This document shows, in pieces, positions 27,137 through 36,193 of a stretch of 64,000 nucleotides of DNA. The notes beneath the pieces are model-generated. The model did not search any database, was not told where the DNA came from, and saw only the letters and a program-made list of their open reading frames with translations. The first letter of the stretch is position 1. Every line of letters starts with the position of its first letter. Origin of the DNA: Stappia sediminis (GTDB taxonomy: Bacteria > Pseudomonadota > Alphaproteobacteria > Rhizobiales > Stappiaceae); contig NZ_WUMV01000002.1 of the NCBI RefSeq assembly GCF_009826895.1, positions 620,001-684,000 on the forward strand, given 5' to 3'. The position numbers and the translations under genes are program-made.

Positions 27137-28447
27137 ATGAACATGGAAACGCGCAGTCTCAAGACGAGCGCCGAAACGGAACTCGCCAGCCTCTTCGATG
27201 GCGCGCGCGGGGATTTCGCCGGCTCGGACGCCGTCCGCAAGCGTCGCGAGGAAGCTTTTTCTGCTTTCGACAAACGCGGTCTGCCGCATCGCCGGGTGGA
27301 GGAATACAAGTATTCCGATATCCGGGCGAAGCTGAAGTCGGCCTCCGCGCTCGTTGCAGCCGGAACCGATGGGGACGCGAAAGCCGCACTCGATGCCGTT
27401 GCCACATATGGCGATCTTGAGCGCTACCGCATCGTGATCGACAACGGCCGGCTGGTTACGGGACTTTCCGATATCGGCGCGTTGAAAGGCGAGGGCGTAA
27501 CGGTATCGGATCTGAACGCCGCGCTCGGCGAAACAGACGGGCTTCTGGACGTTTCGACCATTGCCGCCGCCGATCCGATGATCATGCTGAACACCGCGCT
27601 TGTTCTTGGCGGTGCGGTCGTTCGCGTCGGTGACGGTGTGGAGGTCTCCAGGCCGATCGAGATCGTCTATACGGCAAGTGCGACGGGGGCCCGCTATACC
27701 CGATGCCGCATCGAACTCGGCAAGGGCGCGAAGGCAACCATCCTCGAAAGTTTCGAGGACGATGTGGCCGAAGCGGAAGGCAATGCCGTCTCCGATTTTG
27801 TCATCGGTGACGAAGCGAAGCTGACGCTCGCCCGCGTGGTGACCGGCGAAGCGACGCATGTCTCATCCGTGCTGATGGATATCGGTGCTTCGGCGGAGGT
27901 GAAGGCGATCGGCTTCAACATGGGGACGGACTTTGCCCGCACCCAGTCTTTCGTCACCTTCTCCGGAGAGCATTCGAATGCATCGCTCTACGGCATCACG
28001 ATGGTGCGTGAGAAGCAGCATTCCGATCACACGCTTGTGGTGGACCACAAGGTGCCGAACTGCGAGAGCCGCGAACGTTTCAAGGCGGTGATCGACGATT
28101 TCGCCGAAGGCGTCTTCCAGGGCAAGATCATCGTGCGCCCGCATGCGCAGAAAACCGATGGCCGGATGATGACCCAGGCGCTTCTCCTGTCGGAGGATGC
28201 GTCGATGGCGAACAAGCCGGAGCTTGAAATTTTCGCCGACGATGTCCAGTGCGCCCATGGTGCCACAAGCGGGCAAATCGACGAGGACCTTCTGTTCTAT
28301 CTCCGCGCGCGCGGCATTCCCGAGGCTCAGGCCAGGATGTTGCTCGTGCTGGCCTTCCTGGCGGAGGCGGTCGAGGAGATGGAAGACGAGGGTATTGTGT
28401 CCGCGCTTGAGGGCCGTATTCGCGACTGGCTCTCGGTTGAGGAGTAG
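27137..28447 (+). CDS. sufD: Fe-S assembly protein SufD
   Basis: The 436-residue protein is the SufB paralogue that completes the SufBCD complex. It shows the basic N-terminal FDKRGLPHRRVEEYKYSD motif, the beta-helix core, HSDHTLVVDHKVPNCESRE and the C-terminal DVQCAHGATSGQIDEDLLFYL, which carries the conserved Cys-x-His used with SufB. It is 17 bp past sufC and 2 bp before sufS. A second ATG at codon 3 is an alternative start. Confidence 0.95.
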   Translation: MNMETRSLKTSAETELASLFDGARGDFAGSDAVRKRREEAFSAFDKRGLPHRRVEEYKYSDIRAKLKSASALVAAGTDGDAKAALDAVATYGDLERYRIVIDNGRLVTGLSDIGALKGEGVTVSDLNAALGETDGLLDVSTIAAADPMIMLNTALVLGGAVVRVGDGVEVSRPIEIVYTASATGARYTRCRIELGKGAKATILESFEDDVAEAEGNAVSDFVIGDEAKLTLARVVTGEATHVSSVLMDIGASAEVKAIGFNMGTDFARTQSFVTFSGEHSNASLYGITMVREKQHSDHTLVVDHKVPNCESRERFKAVIDDFAEGVFQGKIIVRPHAQKTDGRMMTQALLLSEDASMANKPELEIFADDVQCAHGATSGQIDEDLLFYLRARGIPEAQARMLLVLAFLAEAVEEMEDEGIVSALEGRIRDWLSVEE

Positions 28448-28449
28448 GA

Positions 28450-29706
28450 ATGGTGACTGAGGCCGGCGTAATCCAGACGAAAAGCGCGCCCTATGACGTG
28501 GAAGAAGTGCGCAAGGATTTCCCGATCCTGTCGCGCGAGGTCTACGGCAAGCCACTCGTCTATCTCGACAATGGTGCGTCGGCCCAGAAGCCACAGGCGG
28601 TTATAGATGCCGTGACGAAGGCCTATTCTGAGGAATATGCCAATGTCCACCGCGGCCTGCATTTCCTGTCGAACCTTGCCACGGAAAACTACGAGGCGGC
28701 GCGCGAAACCGTGCGCCGGTTCCTCAACGCTCCGTCGGTGGATGAGGTGATCTTTACCCGCTCCACGACCGAGGCCATAAACCTCGTTTCCTATGGCTTC
28801 GGCACGGACCTGATCGGCGAGGGCGACGAAATCGTGCTCTCCATCATGGAACATCATTCCAACATCGTACCCTGGCATTTCCATCGCGAGCGCAAGGGCG
28901 CCGTCCTGAAGTGGGTCTATGTCCGCGAAGACGGTTCCTTCGATCTCGAGGCCTTCGAGAATGCGTTGACCGAGCGCACGAAGCTGGTTGCGATTACGCA
29001 TATGTCGAACGTGCTCGGCACCGTGGTGCCGATCAAGGAGGTTTGCCGGATCGCGCGCGAGCGTGGCATTCCGGTTCTGGTGGATGGCAGCCAGGCCGCC
29101 GTTCACATGCCGGTCGACGTTCAGGACCTCGGTTGCGACTTTTACGTCTTCACCGGCCACAAGGTTTACGGCCCGACGGGCATTGGTGCGTTGTGGGGCA
29201 GGGCGGAGCTTCTGGAGCGTATGCGTCCCTTTAACGGTGGCGGAGAAATGATTGAGACCGTTACGGAAGATAACGTTACCTACAATCATCCCCCGCATCG
29301 CTTCGAGGCCGGCACGCCGCCGATCGTGCAGGCGATCGGGCTAGGGGCCGCCCTTGACTATATGGATGCGCTCGGACGGGACAGGATCGCGGCACATGAG
29401 GCCGAACTGAAGGATTATGCCCACAGGCGCCTTGCGGAGATTAATTCACTGCGCATCTTTGGCGAGGCTCCGGGCAAGGGCGCGATCATTTCCTTCGAGA
29501 TGCAAGGCGTTCATGCCCATGATGTGTCGATGATAATCGATCGCAGCGGGGTCGCGGTACGTGCGGGTACTCATTGCGCCCAACCGCTTCTGGAGCGTTA
29601 CGGCGTGACATCGACCTGCCGGGCGAGCTTCGGCCTCTACAACACGCTTGATGAAGTCGACCGCCTTGCCGAGGCGCTGCAAAAGGCGCACGCTTTCTTT
29701 TCATGA
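28450..29706 (+). CDS. sufS: Cysteine desulfurase SufS, class II
   Basis: The 418-residue PLP enzyme is the SufS-type desulfurase. The PLP lysine is in FTGHKVYGPTGIGALWG. The catalytic Cys lies in VRAGTHCAQPLLERYG, the short-loop sequence of class II enzymes, with Thr where HHCAQP is usual. Class II enzymes normally need a SufE or SufU partner to accept the sulfur; neither is encoded in this window. It corresponds to sufS1 in the Agrobacterium order. Its stop overlaps the next start by 4 bp. Confidence 0.95.
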   Translation: MVTEAGVIQTKSAPYDVEEVRKDFPILSREVYGKPLVYLDNGASAQKPQAVIDAVTKAYSEEYANVHRGLHFLSNLATENYEAARETVRRFLNAPSVDEVIFTRSTTEAINLVSYGFGTDLIGEGDEIVLSIMEHHSNIVPWHFHRERKGAVLKWVYVREDGSFDLEAFENALTERTKLVAITHMSNVLGTVVPIKEVCRIARERGIPVLVDGSQAAVHMPVDVQDLGCDFYVFTGHKVYGPTGIGALWGRAELLERMRPFNGGGEMIETVTEDNVTYNHPPHRFEAGTPPIVQAIGLGAALDYMDALGRDRIAAHEAELKDYAHRRLAEINSLRIFGEAPGKGAIISFEMQGVHAHDVSMIIDRSGVAVRAGTHCAQPLLERYGVTSTCRASFGLYNTLDEVDRLAEALQKAHAFFS

Positions 29707-30110
29707 GTGATGAGATGACCGAAACGACCAACACGACGATCGAACAGGAAGGCCCCAACGAGGCGCGCATCGAAACTTCGTCGAGTGCGATCCCGGCCGA
29801 AGAACTGGATCGGCTGACGCATGACATCGTAGATGCGCTGAAGACGGTCTACGATCCTGAAATCCCGGTCGACATCTACGAGCTTGGCCTCATTTACAAG
29901 GTCGATATCGAGGATGACCGCTCGGTTGCGATCGACATGACGCTGACCGCCCCTGGCTGTCCCGTTGCGGGCGAAATGCCGGGCTGGGTGGAAGATGCTG
30001 TCGGGGCGGTTGCAGGGGTGGGACCCGTGACGGCGACCATAGTGTTCGATCCGCCATGGACGCCTGAGCGTATGTCGGAAGAAGCGAAAGTGGCGTTGAA
30101 CTGGTTTTAA
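29703..30110 (+). CDS. sufT: SUF-associated DUF59 (MIP18-like) protein
   Basis: This 135-residue protein has a DUF59/MIP18 domain from about residue 35: VYDPEIPVDIYELGLIYKVD and MTLTAPGCPVAGEMPGWVED, with the conserved Cys in the APGCP motif. Members of this family help mature Fe-S proteins in parallel with the scaffold. It is called sufX or SufT-like in related operons. The start overlaps the sufS stop by 4 bp. Confidence 0.9.
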   Translation: MSDEMTETTNTTIEQEGPNEARIETSSSAIPAEELDRLTHDIVDALKTVYDPEIPVDIYELGLIYKVDIEDDRSVAIDMTLTAPGCPVAGEMPGWVEDAVGAVAGVGPVTATIVFDPPWTPERMSEEAKVALNWF

Positions 30111-30168
30111 AATGCCCATTCCTTACCTATATTTAGGGTAATCGCTAAGCGAACGGATGTGATCGACG

Positions 30169-30543
30169 ATGGCCAAGACGAAATTCCCGGTGATGAAGCT
30201 GACCGATGCGGCGGCTGGCCGTGTTCGGGAAATTCTGGAAAACGCTGACAAGCCCGCCGCCGGCCTCAGGGTCGGCGTGAAGAAGGGTGGCTGCGCCGGC
30301 ATGGAATACAGCATGGACCTTGTCGGGGAAGCGGCCGCCGGCGATGACGTGGTCGAGGACAAGGGTGTGACGCTTTTTGTCGACCCGTCGGCGATTCTTT
30401 TCCTGCTCGGCACGGAAATGGACTATGAGGTCACCAAATTCCGCTCTGGTTTTGTGTTCCGCAATCCGAACGAGGTTTCTGCTTGCGGCTGCGGCGAGTC
30501 GGTCGAACTGAAGCAGGCCGATCCGTCGATGCTGGCTTCCTGA
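30169..30543 (+). CDS. sufA: A-type Fe-S carrier SufA
   Basis: The 124-residue HesB/IscA-family protein carries or inserts Fe-S clusters. The three conserved cysteines are seen: one in KGGCAGMEY and a pair in SACGCGESV. It is the last gene of the suf operon, 58 bp after the DUF59 gene. A second A-type carrier (ErpA) is encoded at 43380-43724. Confidence 0.93.
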   Translation: MAKTKFPVMKLTDAAAGRVREILENADKPAAGLRVGVKKGGCAGMEYSMDLVGEAAAGDDVVEDKGVTLFVDPSAILFLLGTEMDYEVTKFRSGFVFRNPNEVSACGCGESVELKQADPSMLAS

Positions 30544-30683
30544 TCGGGATTAGGCACCTTTTGCGCGGACGACGGGGAACCGTGCCTGCGGAGGTGCGCC
30601 TTCGCATTTCTTTATGGAAAATCCATTTGGATACAGTGCGTTAATATCGTTTCATAAAGCCTGCATTGCCGGAGGGGGCAGCT

Positions 30684-31022
30684 TTGGCCGTTGGTTCAGC
30701 ACTTCATTATATCGCAGACGTGGTGGACGATCTGGGCGACATCCGGATCAAGCGCATGTTCGGTGGCGCGGGGCTTTTCTGTGATGATTTGATGTTTGCG
30801 CTGGAGGCGGACGGCACTGTTTATTTCAAGGCCGATGACGTCAATCGCCCGGCATTCGAGGATGCGGGCAGTTCTCCCTTCAGCTACGAGATGTCGGGCA
30901 AGCTGCGGTCGATGTCCTATTGGCAGATGCCGGAGGATTTGGCAGATGACCCTGACGAACTGAAGAACCTTGCCTCAGGAGCATTGGAAGCCGCACGCCG
31001 TGCCGCCCGTGGGAAGCGCTAA
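30684..31022 (+). CDS. TfoX N-terminal domain protein
   Basis: The roughly 112-residue protein is a TfoX/Sxy N-terminal-domain protein: IRIKRMFGGAGLFCDDLMFAL is the family core and YFKADDVNRPAFEDAG follows. Gammaproteobacterial TfoX regulates competence, but single-domain alphaproteobacterial members have no established role. I chose TTG at 30684 because GGAGGGGG lies 5 bp before it; the open frame begins at another TTG at 30666, upstream of that site. Confidence 0.82.
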   Translation: MAVGSALHYIADVVDDLGDIRIKRMFGGAGLFCDDLMFALEADGTVYFKADDVNRPAFEDAGSSPFSYEMSGKLRSMSYWQMPEDLADDPDELKNLASGALEAARRAARGKR

Positions 31023-31142
31023 GGAAGTTTCCTAGGTTAGAATGGCCTTGTTTGGGTGGGCATTTGTTTACTTTACAGTCATCGGCCAGGCTCGTTGCGC
31101 AATAAAACACGGAAGCCTTGAGTGCTGTATTCTGCAGCGTTT

Positions 31143-32183
31143 TTAAGCTTCGCCTTGCGGCGGATCACCATCTTCAGCATCGTGGTGTCGCGATTGTCCG
31201 CCATCCCTGCGTGGTCGTTTCCTGCCGTAAAACAAGTACCACAGGCCGCCAATGCCGGTTACGCCAAATAGCGCCGAAATCGCCTTGCCAACGTTTTCGG
31301 TGGTTTCCGCCGCAGTGTTTACACCGACGGCAAAGCGACCGACGTAGGTCCAGAAGTCAACGGTGACGGTGACGGTTTTTGGGAACTTGTCGACCTCCAG
31401 AATCAGCGTTTCGGTGTCGAAGTCGACACGGGTGAGAAGGTCGACCGTCAGTTGGAGCGTACCTTCGGCCTCCGGCTTCACGACCCAGGTGAACGTCTTT
31501 TTTTCCCCATCCGGTATGGTTTTCCAATCAATTCCCCGCTCATCGGCGTCATCGGAGTGTATTTCGAAGTTTGCACCGAGCAGGCGAGCGCCGACTTCGC
31601 TCCAAGTACTCGTGGTTACCGTTATCGCCTTAGGTTCGATTGTTTGCTTTGCATTTGTATCCGCCGGATCCGGAACGGTCTCTGCTGTCTCATGCTTTCG
31701 ACCACGCTGTACCACGACGAATACATTGTATTCGCGATTAAGCTGCATATTCGGAAAGAGTTCGCCAACAACCTTGGTGACTCTTTGATCGCGACGTTTT
31801 AGTTCCTCTGTAACAGCGGCCCGAACATTGCCGTCAGCGGTACGATAGCGCTGTGCAAGTTCTTCGCGGCTCATATCCTCGATTTTCGGATTGTCTGCGG
31901 TTGGAGTGTCTGCACCTTCAAGGTGATATTCCGCCGCTTGGGTCATCGTTTCGGAAGCAATTGCCACTTCTCGACCTGGCCGCAAGGATGCCAGCGGTTC
32001 AAGAACAGGCAAATCAATTTCGCCGTTCTTGTCGACAACGATCAGCTTTTTGGCGTTCGTTTCGACCTCCTGGACCGGAGGTCTGGCTTTGGCGAAATAA
32101 GTTGAGTAGTAGAAAGACCCATACAGAAGCGAAAGTACGATGATGCTGGCAATGCCCATGCTTCCGATCATGAAATATCTCAT
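31143..32183 (-). CDS. Uncharacterised two-TM protein with long extracytoplasmic region
   Basis: I do not recognise this 346-residue protein. It has a membrane helix at residues 5-27 and a second near 300-325 (AISALFGVTGIGGLWYLFYG), followed by a basic, then acidic tail. Between them lie a charged helical part (about 100-140, EELAQRYRTADGNVR) and a beta-rich part (about 180-285) with repeating strands such as FTWVVKPEAEGTLQLTVDLL that suggests an Ig-like sandwich. The ending, a beta domain followed by a TM helix and a short tail, suggests the bulk faces the periplasm. It sits next to very AT-rich DNA and a mobile element, so it may have been acquired. Confidence 0.72.
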   Translation of the reverse strand: MRYFMIGSMGIASIIVLSLLYGSFYYSTYFAKARPPVQEVETNAKKLIVVDKNGEIDLPVLEPLASLRPGREVAIASETMTQAAEYHLEGADTPTADNPKIEDMSREELAQRYRTADGNVRAAVTEELKRRDQRVTKVVGELFPNMQLNREYNVFVVVQRGRKHETAETVPDPADTNAKQTIEPKAITVTTSTWSEVGARLLGANFEIHSDDADERGIDWKTIPDGEKKTFTWVVKPEAEGTLQLTVDLLTRVDFDTETLILEVDKFPKTVTVTVDFWTYVGRFAVGVNTAAETTENVGKAISALFGVTGIGGLWYLFYGRKRPRRDGGQSRHHDAEDGDPPQGEA

Positions 32184-32383
32184 AGCACTAGCCCTTCAAA
32201 AAAATTTATAATTGACTGCAAAAATACAAAGCCGATATCTAAGTATACAACTATTTGTACTTATATAAAATAATCATGTTTCTACGTTAGGTAGCATGAT
32301 CTCAAAGTGGCCGAACTTATGAAAATAGCCGTAGTTCGGGCCAATATCGTGCTTGAGTGGATATGAGCGGGCTGCGATTATCT
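32184..32383. other. Very AT-rich intergenic stretch
   Basis: The 60 bases from 32221 contain only 13 G or C, against about 60% in neighbouring genes. The stretch lies upstream of the uncharacterised two-TM gene and ends at the second mobile-element copy. It probably holds the promoter of that gene; I could not settle on hexamers. Confidence 0.55.
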
Positions 32384-32648
32384 AGGGTCTGGACCCATAA
32401 AATTGATGCAAATGGCACCTGAAACGGCAAAGAAGTGCAAGGAGAAGGGCGCGGAGCGGGTCGGGCACCCGGTCAAGCCCTTCGACGCGGCAGATCGAAG
32501 CCGTTTCGGTGTCTCGAAGATATGGCCGATTTGGCCGGCTACTTTGTCGCAAGATCTTGAAAACCGGCCTGGTTTCCTGCGCTTTTGCTCCTCGTATCCA
32601 ACCAAATCGGCTCATACCATTTCCGTCAATTTTATGGGTCCAGACCCT
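32384..32648. mobile_element. 265-bp MITE-like element, copy 2
   Basis: Same length and nearly the same sequence as the copy at 4038-4302. In this copy the terminal repeats (AGGGTCTGGACCCATAAAAT at the left and its complement at the right) are perfect for about 23 bp, and CTAG stands at both outer edges. An open frame of about 80 codons runs through both copies but shows no codon bias or domain. It carries no transposase. Confidence 0.88.
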
Positions 32649-32767
32649 AGAGCGTTTTCCACGAAAGCGGGATCGCTTTCGTGACAAGAATTCGCTCCAG
32701 GATCAATGTCTTGAGCATATCCTTGTCGGCAAATCCGTTTCAGATTTGGCGAGATATATGCAAGGTC
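32649..32767. repeat. Palindromic intergenic repeat (RIME-like)
   Basis: The sequence begins AGAGCGTTTTCC and contains a perfect 10-bp stem, CACGAAAGCG and its complement around GGAT, then a weaker palindrome around GCAAATC and GATTTGG. Two palindromes in about 110 bp and the AGAGC start are typical of rhizobial intergenic mosaic elements. The MITE copy abuts it directly, and the diguanylate cyclase gene ends a few bases beyond. Confidence 0.55.
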
Positions 32768-32773
32768 GGTTAC

Positions 32774-33835
32774 TCAGGCGACTTGCGGAGCGCCCTTCGC
32801 CCCTTCGAGATCGCTCTCGCTGCGCACTTGATTCCGGCCGCCATGTTTTCCGGCGTAAAGCGCTTTGTCTGCTCTGGCAATGAAGGAATGTGCCGTATCG
32901 TCGGCGCGCATGGTGGCAGCACCAATCGTGATCGTGATGCGACCGAGATTTTCGCCGGTGGACCGCTTGACCAGTTCCTTCGACATCACCGCGCGCCGGA
33001 TCTGTTCGGCAACCGAAACCGCTTGTTGCAGCGTTGTATGAGGCATGAGAATGGCGAATTCCTCGCCACCATAGCGGCAGGGAACATCTTTGCCCTTGAC
33101 GTTCTGCTTTGAAGCGACGGCCACCAGGCGAAGAACCTGGTCGCCCGTCTGGTGCCCGTAATTGTCGTTGAACTGTTTGAAATGGTCGATGTCGGTGATC
33201 AGCAGCGAAAGCGGTTCTTTCGTATCCGCGGCGTGGCGCATCATCCGCTCGATCGACTGATCGAAATGCTTGCGGTTGAAGAGCGTCGTCAAGTCGTCGG
33301 TTACGGATTCATGACGGATCGCTTCCAGGCTTTCCTGAAGCGCCTCGATCTGCTCGCGGGATTCGATCAGCTGCTCTTCGAGTGAGGAATTCGCTGCTGC
33401 GGTGTCGGCCGTAGCCTTCAGGAGCTTTGCCACCAGCGCATTCAGCTGTGCAGGGGATTTCAGGTTTTCAAGCTCGTTGCGAGCCCCTTCGAGCGAGTTT
33501 CCGTACTCCGAAACGATATCGGCATTTTGCGAAAGCCGGTCGATCATGTCGCGGATCTCGGCGGAGAGCTTCGTCCCGACCTTGTCGATCCTGTCGCCCA
33601 GGCGGTTCGGCGAAAGAAACTGGTTATAGATATCCTGGACGTTTTCGGAGGACAGATGCTCGGCGGAATCCGATGCGTCGTTCACCGCCTTGTTGAGTGC
33701 GTGATTGAAGCCGGCTGCGTAGGTGTACCAAACTTCGTAGAAACGCGGGTAGGCGGGAAGCGCATACTGACGAAGGCAGTCGAGTGCGCGTTCCGCATAG
33801 ACGATTGTCCGCTTGTGATCGTCTTCCTGAGCCAT
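32774..33835 (-). CDS. Cytoplasmic GGDEF diguanylate cyclase
   Basis: This 353-residue protein makes cyclic di-GMP. The C-terminal GGDEF domain (from about residue 175) has the active-site motif RYGGEEFAI and the substrate site TLFNRKHFDQ. The usual inhibitory RxxD site just upstream is KGKD, so product inhibition through it is probably lost. The N-terminal 170 residues have no membrane helix and include PAYPRFYEVWYTYAAG, a conserved N-terminal segment of a large rhizobial diguanylate cyclase group, and a coiled coil. ATG 33835 (MAQEDDHKRT) is the family start; an in-frame GTG lies at 33871. Confidence 0.88.
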   Translation of the reverse strand: MAQEDDHKRTIVYAERALDCLRQYALPAYPRFYEVWYTYAAGFNHALNKAVNDASDSAEHLSSENVQDIYNQFLSPNRLGDRIDKVGTKLSAEIRDMIDRLSQNADIVSEYGNSLEGARNELENLKSPAQLNALVAKLLKATADTAAANSSLEEQLIESREQIEALQESLEAIRHESVTDDLTTLFNRKHFDQSIERMMRHAADTKEPLSLLITDIDHFKQFNDNYGHQTGDQVLRLVAVASKQNVKGKDVPCRYGGEEFAILMPHTTLQQAVSVAEQIRRAVMSKELVKRSTGENLGRITITIGAATMRADDTAHSFIARADKALYAGKHGGRNQVRSESDLEGAKGAPQVA

Positions 33836-33994
33836 GCCCCGTCCCGTGCAGGTGATCGTGAACTCAGCCACGATGCGCTTGCTTCTTGAAGTGCATCCAG
33901 AATGGCGTCGAAGGCTTAAGGCAGGGTTAAACGGGACGGTTTTTAGGTGTTTCTATTTATGAAGAATTCCAGACGCCGGAAGGTTTCACAGGTT

Positions 33995-35407
33995 TTAACT
34001 CGCGCGCTTTGGGCGAATTTCTCGCAACAGGAAAGCTGGAACCTGGTCGCTCAAGCCAAATACAACGTTGTCGCCGTTGCGAGCTGGCCTGTTATTATTT
34101 GTTTTAGATGAGCTGCTCGAAGAATTTTCCCCACGGCTTCTTCGTTGTGACGAAGGGTTCGCGGTCTTGTGACCGTTTGATTTCGCCTTTTTTTCGGCTG
34201 GAAGCTGTTGGTCGCGACCCTGCTTGCCGCTGTCCTTTCTGGTTCGGCGCGCCTTCCTGTCGGCGGCGGTCGCTTCGAAGTCGATCGGATCGCCGAGCCA
34301 TTCTATCTTCCGGTCAGTCAATTTCTCGATTGCATCTAGATATTTCCGGTCTTCGGGCGTGACGATCGTCAGGGCCACGCCGGTACGTCCGGCTCGCCCC
34401 GTGCGGCCGATGCGATGCACGTAGTCCTCGGCATGGGTCGGGATGTCGTAGTTGAATACGTGGCTCACCTCGGGGATGTCGAGGCCGCGGGCTGCCACGT
34501 CGCTAGCCACGAGGATCGAAATCGTACCCTTGCGGAAATTGTCGAGCATCGCCATCCGCGAGCGCTGGTCCATATCCCCATGAAGCGCGCCCACCGAGTA
34601 GCCGTGCCGGTCGAGCGAGCGGAAAACCGTCTGAACGTCGCGTTTGCGATTGCAGAACACGATGGCGTTCTTCAGGTCTTCCGCGTGGTCGATCAGTTCG
34701 CGCAATGCGGCGCGTTTTTCGAAGTCCTTCACGCCCGCTGCATGAATCTGCTGCGTAATCGTATCGACAGTGGAAGACGTCCTTGCAACTTCCACCCGCG
34801 CCGGATTGTGAAGGAAAGTTTCCGTCAGGCGCTGGATTTCGGGGGGCATGGTGGCGGAGAAGAACAGCGTCTGCCGGGTGAATGGGATCAGCTTGCAAAT
34901 GCGTTCGATATCGGGGATGAAGCCCATGTCCAGCATGCGGTCGGCTTCGTCGATTACGAGGATCTCCACACCCTGCAAAAGCAGCTTGCCGCGCTCGAAG
35001 TGATCGAGCAGGCGGCCTGGCGTGGCAATCAGCACGTCCGCACCCCGGTCGATTACCTTGTCCTGATCGCCGAAGGATGTTCCACCGATCAATAGCGCTA
35101 CATTGAGCTTGTGGTTCGTACCGTATTTCTTGAAATTTTCCTCGACCTGGGCGGCCAGTTCGCGCGTCGGCTCCAGGATGAGCGTGCGTGGCATCCGCGC
35201 TCGTGCGCGCCCCTTTTCCAGGAGCGTCAGCATCGGCAGCGTGAAGGAGGCCGTTTTACCCGTTCCCGTTTGCGCGAGGCCCAGCACGTCTCGCCTTTGC
35301 AGGACGTGGGGAATTGCACCGGACTGGATCGGCGTTGGTTCTTTGTAGCCGGCAGATTCTACCGCCGAGAGGACTTTATCGCTCAGCCCAAGAGAGGTGA
35401 AGGACAT
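33995..35407 (-). CDS. DEAD-box ATP-dependent RNA helicase (RhlE-like)
   Basis: The 470-residue helicase shows all core motifs: a Q motif GYKEPTPIQSGAIP, motif I AQTGTGKTASF, motif II VIDEADRMLDMGF, motif III SATMP, motif V DVAARGLDI and motif VI HRIGRTGRAG. The C-terminal 90 residues are rich in Lys, Arg, Ser and Asn, a typical RNA-binding tail of RhlE-like proteins. Such helicases aid ribosome assembly and RNA turnover, often more at low temperature. No partner genes are adjacent. Confidence 0.92.
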   Translation of the reverse strand: MSFTSLGLSDKVLSAVESAGYKEPTPIQSGAIPHVLQRRDVLGLAQTGTGKTASFTLPMLTLLEKGRARARMPRTLILEPTRELAAQVEENFKKYGTNHKLNVALLIGGTSFGDQDKVIDRGADVLIATPGRLLDHFERGKLLLQGVEILVIDEADRMLDMGFIPDIERICKLIPFTRQTLFFSATMPPEIQRLTETFLHNPARVEVARTSSTVDTITQQIHAAGVKDFEKRAALRELIDHAEDLKNAIVFCNRKRDVQTVFRSLDRHGYSVGALHGDMDQRSRMAMLDNFRKGTISILVASDVAARGLDIPEVSHVFNYDIPTHAEDYVHRIGRTGRAGRTGVALTIVTPEDRKYLDAIEKLTDRKIEWLGDPIDFEATAADRKARRTRKDSGKQGRDQQLPAEKKAKSNGHKTANPSSQRRSRGENSSSSSSKTNNNRPARNGDNVVFGLSDQVPAFLLREIRPKRAS

Positions 35408-35588
35408 ATTACCTTGATATCACTCGATGATTTTATGTTTCGCTGGATGGTAGGCCGCCGGAAGCTGCCTTGTTCGGTCATGCCGCGATCTGCGCGCACA
35501 CTAACGTTAGACTTTGAAATGTCAATGATCGCTCATGAATATAATGTACGGATAAGATTTATCGGTTTCCGGCTGCGCGGGTCCGGCG

Positions 35589-36020
35589 TTAGTTACTTGC
35601 TGGTTGATAAATGTAGGCATCCAATTTGTCTATTTCCAGAAAGAGTTCATAAGTCAATTCACTACCGTCGGGAGCGAGCGTGTCGACGAAGGCCGTCGTG
35701 CCTGTCGCTTCGCTTTCGCTTCGGATTTCCAGGATGCGTTCGCCGGAGGTCTCGATTTCGCTCGCCTCGACATTCGATTGCGTCTTTCCGTCGCGGCGAA
35801 TTTGAACGAACAGGCGATCCCGGTCGGCAAGCCGCGTGACTACGAAACGCAAGTCGCTTTCTGCCGGACCGGGAATCGCTGCCATTTGCGCTGTACCGTC
35901 GGGAAACATCCGCGCTGCGTCTGCGATTTCGTCTGCGCCTGCGGCTTCATTTATCCCGATGGTCAAGACAAGCGCCAGGGCGGCGGTTTGATTGCGCAGA
36001 ATTCTGGATTTGGCCGTCAT
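35589..36020 (-). CDS. Small predicted secreted protein of unknown function
   Basis: The protein is about 143 residues from ATG 36020 and begins with a basic n-region and hydrophobic core (LALVLTIGI) ending at EAAGADE, a signal peptide. The mature part is acidic and probably beta-rich (RFVVTRLADRDRLFVQIRRD). No domain is recognised. It has one cysteine-free chain, no repeat and no lipobox. ATG 36047 is an alternative start. Confidence 0.65.
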   Translation of the reverse strand: MTAKSRILRNQTAALALVLTIGINEAAGADEIADAARMFPDGTAQMAAIPGPAESDLRFVVTRLADRDRLFVQIRRDGKTQSNVEASEIETSGERILEIRSESEATGTTAFVDTLAPDGSELTYELFLEIDKLDAYIYQPASN

Positions 36021-36193
36021 CAGATCCCGAAACAAACGTTTTTGCACTCGGATAATATCGTCATCGCGTGAGCTAGTGGCAAGCGGCGGCTGGTCCCCGA
36101 AATCTGAAGTTCGTCTTTGATTTCAGCACGCACTGCACGAGCTTCGAATTCAAAAGGCCGACGGCCGAATTCACCGCGCTAAGGGCCGTTAAG

